From: an uncultured Prochlorococcus sp.
Lineage (GTDB): Bacteria > Cyanobacteriota > Cyanobacteriia > PCC-6307 > Cyanobiaceae
DNA: 64,000 bases
Direction of reading: 5' to 3'
Assembly (NCBI GenBank): GCA_902536455.1
Contig: CACAXN010000001.1
Span: forward strand, 50,323 to 114,322
Shown here piece by piece: positions 26,793 through 35,056 of this stretch. Numbering within the stretch: position 1 is the stretch's first letter; every line of letters begins with the position of its first letter. The position numbers were made by a program, and so were the translations under genes. The notes under the pieces were generated by a model. That model was not told the origin of the DNA and searched no databases. It was given only the letters and a program-made list of their open reading frames with translations.

Positions 26793-28327
26793 TTTTTTTT
26801 CTCTAAACTTGGTATCAATGTAATTGATGCAATAAGGCCTAGAGTCATGATAAAAATAGCTGGCAATATTGCTTCTACCATTCTTTCATCTCCAGCATAT
26901 TGATATATTCGCACAGATAATGTATCGAAATCGAATGGTCTTAAAATAAATGTTATGGGTAATTCTTTTATCGTGTCTACAAAAACTAAAAGTGATCCTA
27001 CAAAGATTGGTCCTTGAAGCAAAGGCAGATGAATTTTTTTGAAGATTCCCAGCCAATTCTCTCCTAAACCAAGTGCAGCTTCATCAAGACTAGGAGAAAT
27101 CCTCTCAAGACTTGAATCAATAGAACCCTTAGAAATAGTTAGAAATCGGACAAGATAACCCCAAATTAATAAGCAAATAGCAATAAAGTTTAATTTTGAA
27201 GAAGAAACGCTTATTAAAGATAAAGCTAAAACTGTTCCTGGTATTGCGTAACCTATCCCTGCAAGGTTTGTTATTAGTTCTAGCAATAAGTTTTTATTTG
27301 GACGTCTAGCTAATGAAATTATTAACGAGAATAGCATTGTTATTAATGCTGTAAAAAGTCCTAAAGTAATAGTCCTAAATGATAAGTTGAATAATTCTAA
27401 AGATAACCCTTTATGAATTTGATCGATATTTAGCAGAACCCAAAAAAAAGGTATTCCAAAAGAGAAAATTGGAGGGATTAAGGTTACGGATATTGCCAAA
27501 AAAGCTCGAGTTTTTTTTAATTCCCATCCTTGAGAATCTTTTGATGCTGGATTCTCACTCCACCTCTTTGATTTTCTTCTGGAGAATTTTTCAAAAATAA
27601 TTAAAGTGAAAATTATTGACAAGGCTACTAAAGATAATCCAATAGCATTTTTTGGATTACCTTCAATTATCCAGTTTTCTGCGATACCTGTAGAAATACT
27701 TGGAATATTTAATAATGTAAATGTACCTAACTCATTCATAACTTCCATACACATTAAACTTATTCCTGTTATTAGTGCTGGCATCGCCATTGGGAAAGCT
27801 ATTTTAAAGAAGCTCCTCCACGGCCCAACTCCTAATCCTCTACTAGCATTTATTTGATTAACACCAAATTTATTAAAACTTTCATTAGCAAGAATGAATA
27901 CATAGGGATAAGTAGAAATAGAAAGTATTAAAACCCCCCACCATAAACCAGTTACTTGATACCCAAAAATACTTCCTAAATCCTGCAAAACAGCTGTTAT
28001 GAGATATGCTGGGGCAGCTAGTGGAACTAGCTGAAAAATACGAAGAATTTTTCTGAACTTAAAATCGCAATTTGAAAGTAACCATCCATTCAAGGTTCCC
28101 AAGCCTCCCCCAAATAAACTTGTCAGCGCTAAAACTTTTAAAGTGCCTATTACCTCTTCTCCCCCAGCAATACCTAATGAAAAATTACCACTTAAAACAT
28201 ATTGAATTCCCTCAAGAAGAAAATTGCATATTGGAATGATTACTAATATTGAAACAATAAACGAGATGGTATAAAGAAGTTTTAATTCGTTTACCGCTTT
28301 TTTAAATCCTTTAATAAGTATTTTCAA
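26789..28327 (-). CDS. Iron(III)-type ABC transporter permease
   Basis: A 512-residue permease with two BPD-transport domains in tandem, each with about six membrane helices, matching the FbpB/FutB family of ferric iron importers. EAA-loop-like segments are visible (NASRGLGVGPWRSFFKIAFPM and DEAALGLGENWLGIFKKI). The start codon is TTG at 28327. No periplasmic binding protein or ATPase gene is adjacent, so partner subunits must be encoded elsewhere. Confidence 0.88.
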   Translation of the reverse strand: MKILIKGFKKAVNELKLLYTISFIVSILVIIPICNFLLEGIQYVLSGNFSLGIAGGEEVIGTLKVLALTSLFGGGLGTLNGWLLSNCDFKFRKILRIFQLVPLAAPAYLITAVLQDLGSIFGYQVTGLWWGVLILSISTYPYVFILANESFNKFGVNQINASRGLGVGPWRSFFKIAFPMAMPALITGISLMCMEVMNELGTFTLLNIPSISTGIAENWIIEGNPKNAIGLSLVALSIIFTLIIFEKFSRRKSKRWSENPASKDSQGWELKKTRAFLAISVTLIPPIFSFGIPFFWVLLNIDQIHKGLSLELFNLSFRTITLGLFTALITMLFSLIISLARRPNKNLLLELITNLAGIGYAIPGTVLALSLISVSSSKLNFIAICLLIWGYLVRFLTISKGSIDSSLERISPSLDEAALGLGENWLGIFKKIHLPLLQGPIFVGSLLVFVDTIKELPITFILRPFDFDTLSVRIYQYAGDERMVEAILPAIFIMTLGLIASITLIPSLEKKN

Positions 28328-28355
28328 AAATTTATTAAACCCTAAAATGTAAACT

Positions 28356-29402
28356 CTAATCTGTACTAAATCTACATGATGAAAGTTGCTTCTTAATAGT
28401 TTGATGATCTAAGTCTTTCCCAATTAATACTATTTTGTTAGATTTTTCTTTTGTCCATTCTTCATCATCTAGAGAAAATCGTTTTCCAGATAAGTGAAAA
28501 ATGTGTTTTCTTTCACTTTCCATAAACCATAATATTCCTTTTGCTCTAAATACATTTTGTGAGATTTGATTATCTAAGAAATATTGAAACTTCCTTAAGG
28601 AAAATGGTTCAAATGTCTCATAAGAAACTGATGTAAAACCCTCTATACTATTAATCAAATCTCGTGAATGAGAAGAGTGATTGTGTGAATGAGAAGAGTG
28701 ATCGTGTGAATGAGAAGAGTGATTGTGTGAATGAGAAGAGTGATCGTGTGAATTGTCTTCTAAATCTTCTTTATCCTTATCGAATTTAAAAGTATCTGTT
28801 TCAAATAGACCCACACTCAATATTGTTTGTAATCCGACTTCACTATTGGTTGATCTCAATATCCTTGGTTCTTTTTTTATTTTATTTATAAATGTTTCGA
28901 CTTTTTTTAGTTGTTCTTCGTTGACTAAATCACATTTATTTAGGAGAAGGATATCTCCGTATAAAATCTGAGAATAGGCGACACTTGTATTATTAATTTC
29001 AAAATCAAAATTTTCTCCATCAATTACAGTGATTATTGAATCTAATCTTACTTTCTCCCGAAGATCTCCAGCTGCAAAAGTCATGGCTACTGGTAATGGA
29101 TCTGCTAGCCCAGTAGTTTCGACAATCAAATAGTCTATTTTTTCAGATCTTTCTAAAACTTTGGATACTGTATTTAATAATTCACCATTGATAGAACAAC
29201 ATATACAGCCATTATTTAATTCGATCATATCTTCTGAGCCCTTTATTATTAAGTCATTATCAATTCCTATCTCTCCAAATTCATTAACCAAAACAGCTGT
29301 TTTAAGACCAACTTGATTTTTTAAAATATGATTTAAAAGCGTAGTTTTGCCAGAACCTAAAAATCCACTAATAATCGTAACAGGTAATAACTTTTTAGAC
29401 AT
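28356..29402 (-). CDS. CobW/COG0523-family GTPase with histidine-rich repeat
   Basis: A 348-residue metallochaperone-type GTPase. The P-loop GFLGSGKTTLLNHIL is at residues 13-27, the metal-binding CICC motif (NNGCICCSING) at about 62-72, and the NKCD nucleotide motif near 157. Residues ~217-247 are a His/Ser repeat (HSHNHSS/HSHDHSS alternating) before the C-terminal CobW domain. The family includes zinc, cobalt and other metal chaperones; zinc is most likely with such a tract, but this is inference. ATG at 29402. It follows the PCD gene on the same strand. Confidence 0.9.
   Translation of the reverse strand: MSKKLLPVTIISGFLGSGKTTLLNHILKNQVGLKTAVLVNEFGEIGIDNDLIIKGSEDMIELNNGCICCSINGELLNTVSKVLERSEKIDYLIVETTGLADPLPVAMTFAAGDLREKVRLDSIITVIDGENFDFEINNTSVAYSQILYGDILLLNKCDLVNEEQLKKVETFINKIKKEPRILRSTNSEVGLQTILSVGLFETDTFKFDKDKEDLEDNSHDHSSHSHNHSSHSHDHSSHSHNHSSHSRDLINSIEGFTSVSYETFEPFSLRKFQYFLDNQISQNVFRAKGILWFMESERKHIFHLSGKRFSLDDEEWTKEKSNKIVLIGKDLDHQTIKKQLSSCRFSTD
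28662..28752 (-). repeat. 21-bp tandem repeat encoding a His-rich tract
   Basis: Four copies of a 21-bp unit containing GAATGAGAAGAGTGAT begin at 28666, 28687, 28708 and 28729. The fifth diverges after GAAT at 28750. Alternate copies differ by one base (Asn versus Asp in the protein), giving a 42-bp higher-order period. The period keeps the reading frame, so the copy number can vary without disrupting the GTPase. Confidence 0.9.
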
Positions 29403-29443
29403 TTTGACAAATTTTTTAAATGAATGAATTTAAATTTGTAATT

Positions 29444-29734
29444 TTATTGATCGATAACTTTATTTATTTCTGAAGCTAATGTTTGATCCAGATTTGTTAT
29501 GCCCCCTAAATCATGAGTACTTAACCTTATTATTACTTTTGAATAAACGTTTTCCCAGTTAGGATGATGGTTATATTTTTCACAGATTAAAGCAATTTTA
29601 GTCATAAATGAGAAGGCTTCAATAAAATTAAAAAATTTAAATTCTCTCTGTATTTGTTCATTGTTAATTTCCCAGCCTGGTATTTTGACAATTAATTCTT
29701 TCAATTCTTCATCTTGCAAAAGGTAAGGTTTCAT
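29444..29734 (-). CDS. Pterin-4a-carbinolamine dehydratase
   Basis: A 96-residue protein of the PCD/DCoH family, normal length. The active-site pattern is visible: KYNHHPNWENVYSKV (paired His residues) near residues 53-67 and STHDLGGIT near 72. In bacteria it recycles the 4a-hydroxy pterin cofactor; without an evident phenylalanine hydroxylase here, its role may be in molybdopterin or another pterin pathway. ATG at 29734. It lies between the CobW gene and the YjbQ gene. Confidence 0.92.
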   Translation of the reverse strand: MKPYLLQDEELKELIVKIPGWEINNEQIQREFKFFNFIEAFSFMTKIALICEKYNHHPNWENVYSKVIIRLSTHDLGGITNLDQTLASEINKVIDQ

Positions 29735-29747
29735 AAAATAATTAATA

Positions 29748-30233
29748 TTAGTTCTTATTAATTACATTATAAATATTTTGTCTTTTCTCACCAATTATGT
29801 GTACATTTAAAACCCTTTCTTTTTGATCAAATCTATGTTCCCATAAATACACCGCTTGCCATGTGCCAAGGATAATATTACTGTCCTGAAAACTTAAAGA
29901 TAAACAAGTGTTTGTTAAAGATGTTTTAATATGGGCTGGCATGTCGTCAGCTCCTTCTTGATAATGATTATAAGAAATTTCTTCTCTATTTTTTGATAAA
30001 GTTAAGTAGGAATTATATGGAACTATAGATTGTATGTATTTTTTTAAATCTCTTAGTACATTTGGATCAGCATTCTCATTAATAGTTAAGCTGCAACTGG
30101 TATGAAGTGAAGTTAAATTTAAAATTCCTGAATCAAAATTATTTTTTTCAATAAATAAATTCAAATCATTTGTTATGTCAATAAAACCCTCACCATTAGT
30201 TATGAATTCTAATTTTGAAAATATTTGTTCCAT
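29748..30233 (-). CDS. YjbQ family protein (UPF0047)
   Basis: A 161-residue single-domain protein of the UPF0047 family, reported to have secondary thiamine-phosphate synthase activity. Family motifs seen are SLHTSCSLTINENADP near residue 45-60, GADDMPAHIKTSL near 93, and GTWQAVYLWEHR near 123. I chose ATG at 30233; a TTG three codons upstream is also in frame. It diverges from the M32 peptidase gene. Confidence 0.9.
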   Translation of the reverse strand: MEQIFSKLEFITNGEGFIDITNDLNLFIEKNNFDSGILNLTSLHTSCSLTINENADPNVLRDLKKYIQSIVPYNSYLTLSKNREEISYNHYQEGADDMPAHIKTSLTNTCLSLSFQDSNIILGTWQAVYLWEHRFDQKERVLNVHIIGEKRQNIYNVINKN

Positions 30234-30341
30234 ATAAATCAAAACTCAATTATTTGATATTCTATTATGGATAAACAATGTATGTTTTATCCAAACATCA
30301 ATATTTTTATCTTAAGATAAATTTAATTTATATAAAAATTT

Positions 30342-31847
30342 TTGGCCGAAATTCAATGGAATAAGCTGGGAGCTTATCTTAAAGAAACTCAAATATTAGG
30401 TTCAATCCAAAATACGCTTTATTGGGATCAGAATACTGGGATGCCCAAAAAAGCAGCTTCTTGGAGATCTGAACAACTTACCTATATTGCAAAAATCTTG
30501 CATAGGAGAAATTCTTCTGAAGAATTTTTTAATTTAATACAATCTGCTAAAAATGAATTACTAGATACTGAACAAGATTCTAATAATCAACTCTTTATTA
30601 AAGAAAAAAAAAGAAACATTAATCTTTTAATTAAGGAATTTAATAGAGCGAAAAATTTAGATTCTAAATTAGTTGAGTCTTTAGCAAAGGCAAAATCTAA
30701 AGGATATGAAAGTTGGCAAGAAGCTAAGAAAAAATCCGATTTTAAAGTTTTTCTCCCATTCTTTGAAGAACTAATCAAATTACGGATTGAGGAGGCGAAA
30801 CAAATATCAGATCAATATTCACCATGGGAGACTCTGGCTCAACCCTTTGAGCCTGAAATAACTTTAAAGTGGTTGAATAAAATGTTTCAGCCTTTGAAAG
30901 ATACTCTCCCAGAATTGATTAAAGGAATTAGCAAGTCAAAGAAATATTACTGGGATTTAAGTCCAGAATCTCAACAAAATTTATGTTCTAAATTACTTGA
31001 TGAGTTTGGGAGAGATAAAGATTTAGTTGTTGTTGGCAAATCGCCCCATCCTTTTTCGATTACTTTAGGACCTAATGATTATAGGATCACTACACGAATC
31101 GTTTTAGGCGAACCACTATCAAGTTTTTTAGCAACTGCGCATGAGTGGGGGCATTCAATTTATGAGCAAGGTCTGCCATCTCAAAGTCATCAATGGTTCG
31201 CTTGGCCTTTAGGTCAAGCAACTTCTATGGGTATACATGAAAGTCAATCTTTATTTTGGGAAAATAGAATAGTTAAATCCAAATCTTTTTCGAAAAGATT
31301 TTTTAAAAAGTTTGTTTCAGCTGGATGTAAATTAAATAATTATTCTGAACTCTGGAAATCTATTAATCATTTGGAAGCAGGATTAAATAGGGTTGAAGCA
31401 GATGAATTGACCTATGGTTTACACATTCTGATTAGAACTGAACTTGAAATAGATTTAATTGAGGGAGGTTTACCTGCTAAAGATATTCCAAAAGAATGGA
31501 ATAAAAGATATGGTGAACTGTTAGGAATAAAACCATCTAATGATTCAGAAGGTTGTCTTCAAGATGTTCATTGGAGTGAAGGTGCGTTTGGATATTTTCC
31601 CTCATATTTGTTAGGACATCTTATAAGTGCACAAATATCCAATCAAATGGAAAAAGATGTTGGTTTGATTGATAATTTAATTGAAAATGGTGAATATCAA
31701 AAGATCATCTCATGGTTAAAAAATAATATACACAAATATGGCAGATCAGTTAACTCTATGGAGTTGGTAAGAGCTGTGACAAATGAAGAACTATCGCCAA
31801 ATTATTTTATTAATCATGTACGGTCTAAAATAGATGATTTTTGCTGA
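30342..31847 (+). CDS. Carboxypeptidase Taq-like metallopeptidase, family M32
   Basis: A 501-residue zinc carboxypeptidase. The zinc-binding HEWGH motif lies near residues 267-271 (ATAHEWGHSIYEQG) and the third ligand Glu in GIHESQSLFWEN follows. The start is TTG at 30342, which gives an N-terminus (MAEIQWNKLGAYLKETQ) that aligns with the family. It removes C-terminal amino acids from peptides, presumably in protein turnover. It is followed by ppa 63 bases later. Confidence 0.93.
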   Translation: MAEIQWNKLGAYLKETQILGSIQNTLYWDQNTGMPKKAASWRSEQLTYIAKILHRRNSSEEFFNLIQSAKNELLDTEQDSNNQLFIKEKKRNINLLIKEFNRAKNLDSKLVESLAKAKSKGYESWQEAKKKSDFKVFLPFFEELIKLRIEEAKQISDQYSPWETLAQPFEPEITLKWLNKMFQPLKDTLPELIKGISKSKKYYWDLSPESQQNLCSKLLDEFGRDKDLVVVGKSPHPFSITLGPNDYRITTRIVLGEPLSSFLATAHEWGHSIYEQGLPSQSHQWFAWPLGQATSMGIHESQSLFWENRIVKSKSFSKRFFKKFVSAGCKLNNYSELWKSINHLEAGLNRVEADELTYGLHILIRTELEIDLIEGGLPAKDIPKEWNKRYGELLGIKPSNDSEGCLQDVHWSEGAFGYFPSYLLGHLISAQISNQMEKDVGLIDNLIENGEYQKIISWLKNNIHKYGRSVNSMELVRAVTNEELSPNYFINHVRSKIDDFC

Positions 31848-31910
31848 AACATTACTTTTAAAGAATTTGTTTGAGTGTGAGGATGTAAGATAAACAAAAA
31901 TAATTTTTTG

Positions 31911-32498
31911 ATGGCAAATCTTAATCAACCCCCAAGTAGGGTTACACCTAATTTATTGCATATACTAAATGCTTTCACTGATAGCTCAAATACAATAGTT
32001 AACACTATTATTGAATTGAATTCTAATACAATAAATAAATATGAATTAATTACAGAAACGGGCCACCTTAAACTTGATAGGGTAGGTTATTCTTCACTTG
32101 CTTATCCTTTCGCTTATGGATGTATACCAAGGACATGGGATGAAGATGGAGATCCATTAGATGTCGAAATTGTTAGTGTAACTGAGCCATTGATCCCTGG
32201 ATCTGTTGTGGAGGCAAGGATAATTGGAGTGATGAAATTTGATGATGGTGGAGAGGTCGATGATAAAGTTATAGCGGTTCTCGCAGATGATAAAAGGGTG
32301 GATCACATCTCAAGTTATGAAGACCTTGGAGAGCATTGGTTAAAAGAAACAAAGTATTATTGGGAGCACTACAAAGATCTAAAAAAACCTGGAACATGTA
32401 CTGTTAATGGTTTTTTTGGGATTGATGAAGCTGTTAAAGTGATTAAAGATTGTGAAGAGAGATACAAAAAAGAAATTGATCCTAAATTAGTAAATTAA
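31911..32498 (+). CDS. ppa: Inorganic pyrophosphatase (active-site residues intact)
   Basis: A family I soluble pyrophosphatase of 195 residues. Residues equivalent to the E. coli catalytic set are all present: NKYE, LDRVGY, YPFAYG, DGDPLD (three metal-binding Asp), the Asp pair in DDGGEVDDK, and HYKDL. It hydrolyses pyrophosphate to drive biosynthesis. ATG at 31911; a TTG three bases upstream is an alternative. A second pyrophosphatase gene (47239-47793) has lost key residues, so this copy probably provides the activity. Confidence 0.93.
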   Translation: MANLNQPPSRVTPNLLHILNAFTDSSNTIVNTIIELNSNTINKYELITETGHLKLDRVGYSSLAYPFAYGCIPRTWDEDGDPLDVEIVSVTEPLIPGSVVEARIIGVMKFDDGGEVDDKVIAVLADDKRVDHISSYEDLGEHWLKETKYYWEHYKDLKKPGTCTVNGFFGIDEAVKVIKDCEERYKKEIDPKLVN

Positions 32499-32505
32499 CT
32501 AATTT
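32484..32505. terminator. Terminator hairpin overlapping the ppa and hemC stop codons
   Basis: An 8-bp inverted repeat, AAATTAGT (32484-32491) and ACTAATTT (32498-32505), with a 6-base loop, followed by a T-rich stretch to about 32512. It overlaps the last codons of ppa and the stop of the convergent hemC, so coding and termination signals are combined. The stem is AT-rich and of modest stability. Confidence 0.5.
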
Positions 32506-33455
32506 TTGTTTTCTCTAAATTCTTCAAATATTGCGCGGAGTATTTCGTCGGCACCTTGGAGCTTTAGTTTTTTTGCTAGTTCTATGCCTACCAGTTCAGG
32601 ATCATTAATATTGCCAATAACTTGATCTTTAATAAGCCTATCTCCATCAAGTGAGGCTACCATACCAGTAAGGTAAAGTTGTCCATTATCAATATTACTA
32701 TTAACACCTATTGGGACTTGACATCCACCTTCAAGCTCTCTTAAAAAAGCCCTTTCTGCCAGACATCTTTGACTAGTGGGTTTATCTTCTAAGACATTTA
32801 TAATTTCTAAAACTTTTTTATCATCAGATTTACATTCAATGCCTAGAGCCCCTTGGCCGACGGCATGAAGGGAAATTTCACTTGGTATAATCTGGTGAAT
32901 TCTTGATTCAAAGCCTAATCTCTTTAAACCAGCTGCCGCAAGAATTATACAATCAAATTCTCCAGCATCTAATTTTTCTATTCTTGTAATAACATTTCCC
33001 CTGATATCTTTGAAAACGAGATGAGGGTACTTATTTCTTAATTGCGCAAGTCTCCTCAGAGAGCTTGTTCCCACAATTGAACCTTTAGGTAATGTTTCTA
33101 ATTTAAAACAGTCATTTTTTTTGCTTACTACTAAAGCATCTGCAGGATCTTCCCTTTTTGTAATGCATCCTAATTTAAGGCCATTAGGCAAATTAGTTGG
33201 TAAATCTTTTAGAGAATGTACTGCTATATCTGCATGGCCTAAGAGCATTTGCGCTTCAAGTTCTTTTGTAAATAATCCTTTATCTCCTATTTTTGCTAAG
33301 GCTACATCAAGAATTTTGTCACCTTGAGTTGCCATAGCTTCTATGGATACCTCTAAATTGGTAATATTCCTTTCTAGTTGATCTTTAACCCATAAAGTTT
33401 GAACCATTGCTAGTTTACTTCTTCTACTAGCTATTTTCAGCTTAAAATTAGTCAT
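32499..33455 (-). CDS. hemC: Porphobilinogen deaminase (hydroxymethylbilane synthase)
   Basis: Polymerises four porphobilinogens into hydroxymethylbilane. The 318-residue protein has the family start ([14 protein letters not shown]), the active-site Asp in HSLKDLPT near residue 84, the [11 protein letters not shown] segment near 130, and the dipyrromethane-binding Cys in [11 protein letters not shown] near 243. ATG at 33455. It lies downstream of rpoD on the same strand. Confidence 0.97.
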   Translation of the reverse strand: MTNFKLKIASRRSKLAMVQTLWVKDQLERNITNLEVSIEAMATQGDKILDVALAKIGDKGLFTKELEAQMLLGHADIAVHSLKDLPTNLPNGLKLGCITKREDPADALVVSKKNDCFKLETLPKGSIVGTSSLRRLAQLRNKYPHLVFKDIRGNVITRIEKLDAGEFDCIILAAAGLKRLGFESRIHQIIPSEISLHAVGQGALGIECKSDDKKVLEIINVLEDKPTSQRCLAERAFLRELEGGCQVPIGVNSNIDNGQLYLTGMVASLDGDRLIKDQVIGNINDPELVGIELAKKLKLQGADEILRAIFEEFRENKN

Positions 33456-33550
33456 TAAATATTATTTTGAGTTAAATTAAAATAAAGTCGAATCTATTTT
33501 AAGCTATTCTTTTGCAAGTTTATAAAGCTGAAGACTATACTTAACTTTTT

Positions 33551-34732
33551 TTATTTTATATATTCTTTTAAAACCCCATTTCGATTTGGATGTCTCAGTT
33601 TTCTTAGAGCTTTTGCCTCTATTTGTCTAATTCTTTCTCTCGTTACATCAAAAATTTGGCCAATTTCTTCGAGAGTTTTCATTCTTCCATCATCAATTCC
33701 ATATCTCAATCTGAGAACATCTCTTTCTCTTGGACTTAGAGTGGCTAGTACTCCTTCTAAATCTTCTCTTAATAAAGTTTTAGAAACATCTTGCTCAGGA
33801 TTTTCTATGTCAGCCTCTATAAAGTCCCCGAGTCTTGAGTCCTCTTCTTTACCTATTGGAGTTTCTAAAGAAATAGGAAGTTGCGCACTTTTAGCTATAA
33901 ATCTTAATTTTTCAATTGTCATTTCCATACTCTCAGCGATTTCTTCTTCACTAGGTTTCCTGCCAAATTCTTGGCTAAGAACTTTTGTGGTTTTTTTAAT
34001 TCTGGATATTGTCTCGTATAAGTGAACTGGTAGTCTAATAGTTCTACTTTGATCCGCAATCGCTCTTGTAATGGCTTGGCGAATCCACCAAGTTGCATAT
34101 GTAGAGAACTTATAGCCTTTTTCATGGTCAAATTTTTCCGCAGCCCTTATGAGACCCAAACTTCCTTCTTGGATTAAATCTTGAAATGATAAACCTCTAT
34201 TCATATATTTTTTAGCAATGGAAACAACTAATCTTAAATTTGATTGAACCATTTTTTCTTTGGCTCTCCTCCCTAAAAGAAGTCTTCTTCTGAATTTGGG
34301 AAGTGGCATATCTATTAACTCAGCCCATTCTCTAACTGATGGGAAATGCCCTTTTTCTGATTCATATTGAGTTGCAAGTTCTTCTAATTGAAGTAAGTCA
34401 GCAATTTTTCTTGCAAGTTCAATTTCTTCATCTGGTCTTAAAAGTCTAATTCTTCCAATTTCTTGAAGATAAACTCTTATTGAATCTTCAGTGTAGATAC
34501 CTTTTGGCCCCAGCTTTATATTCCCAAGCCCTTTATCTTCTTCTTCAGAATCACTAAATTCATTATTATTTTCAATACTGCCATCTTTTAATTCAGAAGA
34601 TGTCTCTAAACTTTGACCATTTTTATTAATATCTTCTTCAACTACTGTTCCTAAGTTTGTATTTATTTTTTTATTGATCTTTTTTTTTGAGCTGGGCTTG
34701 GAATTTTTTGATTCTGCTGCTACTGGACACAT
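33551..34732 (-). CDS. rpoD: Principal RNA polymerase sigma factor (SigA/RpoD)
   Basis: A 393-residue sigma-70 family factor. The first ~80 residues are acidic and Lys/Ser-rich and replace region 1.1. Region 1.2 begins at [12 protein letters not shown]; region 2 contains [26 protein letters not shown] and the promoter-melting segment [11 protein letters not shown]; region 4 ends with [20 protein letters not shown]. This is the group 1 factor by motif completeness. ATG at 34732. Confidence 0.96.
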   Translation of the reverse strand: MCPVAAESKNSKPSSKKKINKKINTNLGTVVEEDINKNGQSLETSSELKDGSIENNNEFSDSEEEDKGLGNIKLGPKGIYTEDSIRVYLQEIGRIRLLRPDEEIELARKIADLLQLEELATQYESEKGHFPSVREWAELIDMPLPKFRRRLLLGRRAKEKMVQSNLRLVVSIAKKYMNRGLSFQDLIQEGSLGLIRAAEKFDHEKGYKFSTYATWWIRQAITRAIADQSRTIRLPVHLYETISRIKKTTKVLSQEFGRKPSEEEIAESMEMTIEKLRFIAKSAQLPISLETPIGKEEDSRLGDFIEADIENPEQDVSKTLLREDLEGVLATLSPRERDVLRLRYGIDDGRMKTLEEIGQIFDVTRERIRQIEAKALRKLRHPNRNGVLKEYIK

Positions 34733-35056
34733 GATTGACTCCTTTCTACGGTGAATTTAACTAGATTAAATTTTATTTAGGGCTAATTTGTACATTTAGT
34801 AGTAAATTTCCCCGTTAATTTGTAAAAGAACTTTTTCAAGAAATTGAATAAAAAAGTTCTTTTAAACTGTTGAAAAATTTAAATAGTGCTATAGATTACC
34901 TAAAGTAAAAAGTCTTGGGATTTCTCAGACAGGCAGATCATTTTTTGAATTTTCAGTCAATGATCAAAGCTTCATGTCTCCCTTAAGAGCAGGATACTTA
35001 CAATGTGCAAAAAACACTTTGTGGAATGTTCAACAATCCAATACTAAGAAAAAGTT
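34733..35056. promoter_or_regulatory. 324-bp intergenic region between divergent rpoD and priA, with an inverted-repeat element
   Basis: This gap holds the divergent promoters of rpoD and priA. A nested inverted repeat lies at 34927-34979: outer AGACA/TGTCT (34927-34931, 34975-34979) and inner GATCATT/AATGATC (34936-34942, 34959-34965). A TATAGA box at 34890-34895 with TTGAAA about 14 bases upstream could be a promoter for a plus-strand transcript, although that spacing is short. A short leader or small RNA is possible. No gene longer than about 14 codons is convincing. Confidence 0.4.

Noticed and set aside
28662..28752. Possible CRISPR-like repeats
   Set aside because: The repeats are tandem with no spacers, keep the reading frame and encode His/Ser residues in a CobW gene.
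34985..35056. Short plus-strand frame before priA (starts ATGTGC)
   Set aside because: Only about 14 codons before a stop, no ribosome binding site, and no similarity; more likely leader sequence.
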